The notes beneath the pieces are model-generated. The model was not told where the DNA came from, searched no databases, and saw nothing but the letters and a program-made list of their open reading frames with translations. The position numbers and the translations under genes were made by a program. Of a DNA stretch of 64,000 bases, positions 61,225 through 64,000 are shown piece after piece (within the stretch, counting starts at the first letter, position 1; every line of letters begins with the position of its first letter). The DNA comes from Mucilaginibacter terrigena. GTDB taxonomy: Bacteria; Bacteroidota; Bacteroidia; Sphingobacteriales; Sphingobacteriaceae. The stretch lies in contig NZ_SEWG01000001.1 in assembly GCF_004168255.1 (NCBI RefSeq), forward strand, positions 744,001 to 808,000, given 5' to 3'.

Positions 61225-61325
61225 AAGCCAAAGTTTGGTAAAGTTAATGATTACAAAGCTTTTTAATTGTCGTTAATATGTCTAATAAATGCGGTAAGAA
61301 GTCTATTTTTGAGTAAATACTACTT

Positions 61326-62489
61326 GTGAAAGAATTAAGCGACATAGTACATGCATTTGATAACGCGCAAAAAGCAGGCAGGCAAACCGCCCTGGCAACC
61401 GTAGTGCATGTAGAAGGCTCATCCTATCGCCGTGCCGGTGCGCGTATGCTGGTTACCGAAGACGGGCAGTTAACCGGCGCTATTAGCGGCGGTTGTCTGG
61501 AAGGTGATGCCCTGCGAAAAGCACGGCTGGCTATGGCGCAGCAAAAACCCATGCTGGTTACCTATGATACTACCGACGATGACGATGCCAAACTTGGCGT
61601 AGGCTTGGGTTGTAATGGTATCATCCATATTTTAATTGAGCCGATACATCCGGCTTTACCAAACAACCCCATAACTTTTTTCAAGCAGTTCTTAAATGCG
61701 CGTGATCCGGTTGTGCTTATAACCATTTTTACTTTAAATGATAAGCAGTCGGCACAGCCGGGCACCTGCGCGTTAATGAATAAGGATGGGCAGGTGACGG
61801 GCGTTTTCCCGGATAGTATTATTGAAGAGGCTGTATTAGCCGATGCAAAGAATGTGTTGAAGAATGGCAACTCGGTCACCAAAACTTACCTATATGACGA
61901 CAGGTTTACCTGCTTTGTAGAATTGCTGCAACCGGCGGTATCGCTGATTGTTGTTGGGGCTGGTAACGATGCCATTCCGCTTACCCAAATGGCAGCTGTT
62001 TTGGGCTGGCAAGTAACCGTTGTAGATGGCAGGGCAAATTATTCGGTTAGTGACCGTTTCCCGTTGGCTAATAAATTACTGGTTGCCAAACCCGATAATG
62101 CTTTGAGTAAGTTAAACATAGACAATCGCACCGTTTTTGTGCTGATGACGCACAATTACAATTATGATATGGCTATGCTTAAACAGCTTTTACCTTTGCA
62201 GTTACCCTACATTGGCGCTTTGGGGCCAAAAAAGCGCCTTAACCGCATGCTTGATGAATTGCGGGAAGAAGGGACTGATATAAACAAAGAGCAACTAAAA
62301 AGCATTTATGGCCCGGCGGGACTGGACATAGGGTCGGAAAATGCCGAGGAGATCGCCCTATCTATCGTTGCCGAGATACAGGCGGTTTTGGCAAAACGAA
62401 ACGGTTTATCGTTACGATACAAGCAAGCCACACACAATCGCGACGAGCACATTGTACAGCAATCGTTAAATGCCAATACCTTATCATGA
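61326..62489 (+). CDS. XdhC/CoxI family protein
   Basis: 387 residues starting at GTG 61326. N-terminal XdhC/CoxI part: VEGSSYRRAGARMLVTEDG, AISGGCLEGDALRKA; C-terminal Rossmann part: LIVVGAGNDAIPLTQMAAVLG, YIGALGPKKRLNRMLDEL, IYGPAGLDIGSENAEEIALS. XdhC helps load sulfurated molybdenum cofactor into xanthine dehydrogenase-type enzymes. No such dehydrogenase gene is in view. Its stop overlaps the next start (ATGA). Confidence 0.9.
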   Translation: MKELSDIVHAFDNAQKAGRQTALATVVHVEGSSYRRAGARMLVTEDGQLTGAISGGCLEGDALRKARLAMAQQKPMLVTYDTTDDDDAKLGVGLGCNGIIHILIEPIHPALPNNPITFFKQFLNARDPVVLITIFTLNDKQSAQPGTCALMNKDGQVTGVFPDSIIEEAVLADAKNVLKNGNSVTKTYLYDDRFTCFVELLQPAVSLIVVGAGNDAIPLTQMAAVLGWQVTVVDGRANYSVSDRFPLANKLLVAKPDNALSKLNIDNRTVFVLMTHNYNYDMAMLKQLLPLQLPYIGALGPKKRLNRMLDELREEGTDINKEQLKSIYGPAGLDIGSENAEEIALSIVAEIQAVLAKRNGLSLRYKQATHNRDEHIVQQSLNANTLS

Positions 62490-63067
62490 CGTCAATAGTT
62501 ATTCTTGCAGCAGGGTCGTCAAGCCGCTTTGGTTCGCCTAAGCAAAACCTGGTTTTTGATGGACAAACGCTTTTACAAAGGGCAATTAAGAATGCTTTAG
62601 CGGTTACCGAAATTGTAATAGTTGTATTAGGCGCTAACCGCGAGGATATTGAGTATACCATAAAAGATCATCCCGTTAATATCCTGTATAACCCAAACTG
62701 GCCCGAAGGTATGGCTACGTCCATAAGCCTGGCTATCGAAACGATTCAACGCGATTATTTAGGTGTAACATCTGCAATTTTCATGCTCTGCGATCAGCCT
62801 TTTGCTGATGGTGTACTATTAAACGAGTTGGTAAAAGCTGCCGGCAGTAGTGATAAAGGCATAATTGCTTCTGAATATAATAACACCCTCGGTGTGCCTG
62901 CCCTGTTCAAACAGGGTTATTTCCCCTACCTGATGGCCCTAAAGGGCAAAGAAGGCGCTAAAAAGCTTTTGGGGCTACATGCTGATGATGTACAATCAGT
63001 ACCGTTTGCCTTGGGTGGTGTGGATATTGATACGATGGAAGATTGGGAGCGGTTTAATAAAAATTAA
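62486..63067 (+). CDS. MocA-like molybdenum cofactor nucleotidyltransferase
   Basis: 193 residues of the MobA/MocA nucleotidyltransferase family: IVILAAGSSSRFGSPKQNLV, MATSISLAIE, FMLCDQPFADGVLLNELV, and the GVPALFKQGYF stretch. MocA adds CMP to the cofactor for xanthine-dehydrogenase-type enzymes, which fits its overlap with the XdhC gene. The alternative is a related sugar- or nucleotide-transferase. Complete. A REP-like inverted repeat follows. Confidence 0.87.
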   Translation: MTSIVILAAGSSSRFGSPKQNLVFDGQTLLQRAIKNALAVTEIVIVVLGANREDIEYTIKDHPVNILYNPNWPEGMATSISLAIETIQRDYLGVTSAIFMLCDQPFADGVLLNELVKAAGSSDKGIIASEYNNTLGVPALFKQGYFPYLMALKGKEGAKKLLGLHADDVQSVPFALGGVDIDTMEDWERFNKN

Positions 63068-63076
63068 ATAAAACCA

Positions 63077-63156
63077 TGTCATTGCGAAGCGTGGCAATCT
63101 CAGCATATCCGCACTTCTCATGAGATTGCCACGTCGCTACGCTCCTCGCAATGACA
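63077..63156. repeat. TGTCATTGCGA inverted repeat (REP-like)
   Basis: TGTCATTGCGAAGCG.GTGGCAATCTCA (63077-63102, one gap shown) is mirrored by TGAGATTGCCAC and TCGCAATGACA within 63121-63156. The right arm has an extra about 10 bases. This wording recurs in many bacterial genomes, from memory. Confidence 0.8.
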
Positions 63157-63170
63157 TATTGTAAAACAAG

Positions 63171-63200
63171 AAGAGATGCGATTATCGCATCTCTTTTTTC
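63171..63200. terminator. Terminator between MocA-like gene and galM
   Basis: AAGAGATGCG-ATTAT-CGCATCTCTT with T-run to the right and A/G-rich left flank; serves the convergent genes. Confidence 0.88.
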
Positions 63201-64000
63201 TTATTTAGCTACCGAAAATTTATATATCGATTGTGTTTTGTAGGTCTGACCAGGTTTTAACTCAGTTGAGGGGAACGTTGGCTGATTTGGCGAATCGGGG
63301 TAATGTTGTGTTTCCATCGCGAATGACGTACGGAACTCATCTTTTTTGCCGCCCTTCATGGCATTTTGCGCCTGCATAAAATTACCGCTGTAAAATTGCA
63401 AAGCGGGCTCTTCGGTAAATATCTCCATTTTAATGCCGCTTTTATCGCCAACAACAGTTGCTATCGGTGTGGTGATATCATGTTTGCTCAGCACAAAATT
63501 ATGGTCGTAGCCCTTGCCATCTTTTAACTGGATGTTATCCGTATTAATGCGCGCGCCAATAGTGGTTGCCTTTGTAAAATCGAAAGGCGTGCCCGCAACC
63601 GCGTCTATTTTACCGGTTGGGATAAGCGTACTATCAACAGGCGTATAGTTATCGGCGTTAATTTGTACCAAATGATCTAAGATGGTACCGCTGCCTTCGC
63701 CGTTAAGGTTAAAAAAGGCGTGGTTGGTTAAGTTAACCACCGTGTTTTTATCTGTAGTGGCCGAGTAGCTTACCTTCATGGCATTGTCGTCGGTTATCTG
63801 GTAAGTAACCTTTACGTTTAAGTTACCGGGGAAACCACCCTCCATATCTTTGGCCTGGTAGCTTAACTCCAATGTGGCGCTGTCTATTTGCTTAGCATCC
63901 CAAACCACTTCCTGAAAACCCGGATGGCCGCCATGCAGGGTATTTTGCCCGTTATTGGTAACCAAGGTATATTCTTTACCATCTATCTTAAATTTCCCTT
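63201..64000 (-). CDS. galM: Aldose 1-epimerase, N-terminus cut by window edge
   Basis: At least 266 residues of the galactose mutarotase family run off the right edge; the first visible codons read KFKIDGKEYTLVTNNGQNTL. The catalytic histidine is in LTNHAFFNLNGEG and the catalytic glutamate in METQHYPDSPNQP. It interconverts alpha and beta anomers of aldose sugars. The start, and any signal peptide, lies beyond the window, so location in the cell is open. A strong terminator follows its stop. Confidence 0.92.
   Translation of the reverse strand, partial: GKFKIDGKEYTLVTNNGQNTLHGGHPGFQEVVWDAKQIDSATLELSYQAKDMEGGFPGNLNVKVTYQITDDNAMKVSYSATTDKNTVVNLTNHAFFNLNGEGSGTILDHLVQINADNYTPVDSTLIPTGKIDAVAGTPFDFTKATTIGARINTDNIQLKDGKGYDHNFVLSKHDITTPIATVVGDKSGIKMEIFTEEPALQFYSGNFMQAQNAMKGGKKDEFRTSFAMETQHYPDSPNQPTFPSTELKPGQTYKTQSIYKFSVAK

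Overview
The window is a chromosomal segment of a Bacteroidota bacterium, most likely Sphingobacteriaceae and Mucilaginibacter-like (genus is inference). Grounds: Bacteroidota-type promoters (TTG, 19 bases, TAnnTTTG, seen intact before the tRNA genes at 34.2 kb and at 40.7 kb), a short 286-residue primary sigma factor without region 1.1, a fused MurF-alanine racemase, DUF3667 and DUF4342 proteins, TPR histidine kinase architecture, and many short palindromic intergenic repeats. No phage, plasmid, insertion sequence or CRISPR array is visible.

Layout. 0-9 kb, mostly minus strand: a D-threonine aldolase-like enzyme (cut by the window edge) coupled to RidA; an outer-membrane-protein / PAP2-haloperoxidase / DoxX operon; a secreted GH130 enzyme with a methyltransferase; SDR and zinc alcohol dehydrogenases. 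9-24.6 kb, mostly plus strand housekeeping: MBL hydrolase, rpoD, endonuclease V with a tiny ABC system, PhzF, smc, sucC, YceI, TsaC-type enzyme, nhaA; interrupted by a minus-strand S41 peptidase and a LolD-like operon. 24.6-34.2 kb: trpA, SSS symporter, LOG-family protein, two tandem TetA-like MFS exporters, DUF502, murF-alr, recX. 34.2-35.1 kb: tRNA-Gly, an intact tRNA-Leu(UAA), two decayed tRNA-Leu copies and a GIY-YIG nuclease gene. 35.1-51.7 kb: accessory region of secreted, membrane and unknown proteins, a membrane-anchored winged-helix regulator, a 950-residue orphan protein and an orphan TPR histidine kinase. 51.9-63.1 kb: a molybdenum-cofactor island. The window ends in galM, cut by the edge.

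How genes work together. The molybdenum island holds a YdeP/FdhF-type molybdoenzyme with FdhD and a 118-residue partner, nearly the full cofactor pathway (MoaA, MoaC, MoaD, MoaE, MoeB-rhodanese, MoeA, a MobA fusion), and XdhC plus a MocA-like transferase that normally serve xanthine-dehydrogenase-type enzymes, whose structural genes are not in view. No mogA/moaB or molybdate transporter is present here.

The strongest signals for new biology are: the tRNA-Leu / GIY-YIG cassette, in which decayed tRNA copies carry an 18-base palindrome (TCCCGAT-N4-ATCGGGA) in place of tRNA arms; a repeat element that lies in frame inside the hinge region of smc; a promoter whose two elements sit in the two arms of a perfect 17-base inverted repeat; and a membrane-anchored regulator facing 13-base direct repeats in its own promoter region.
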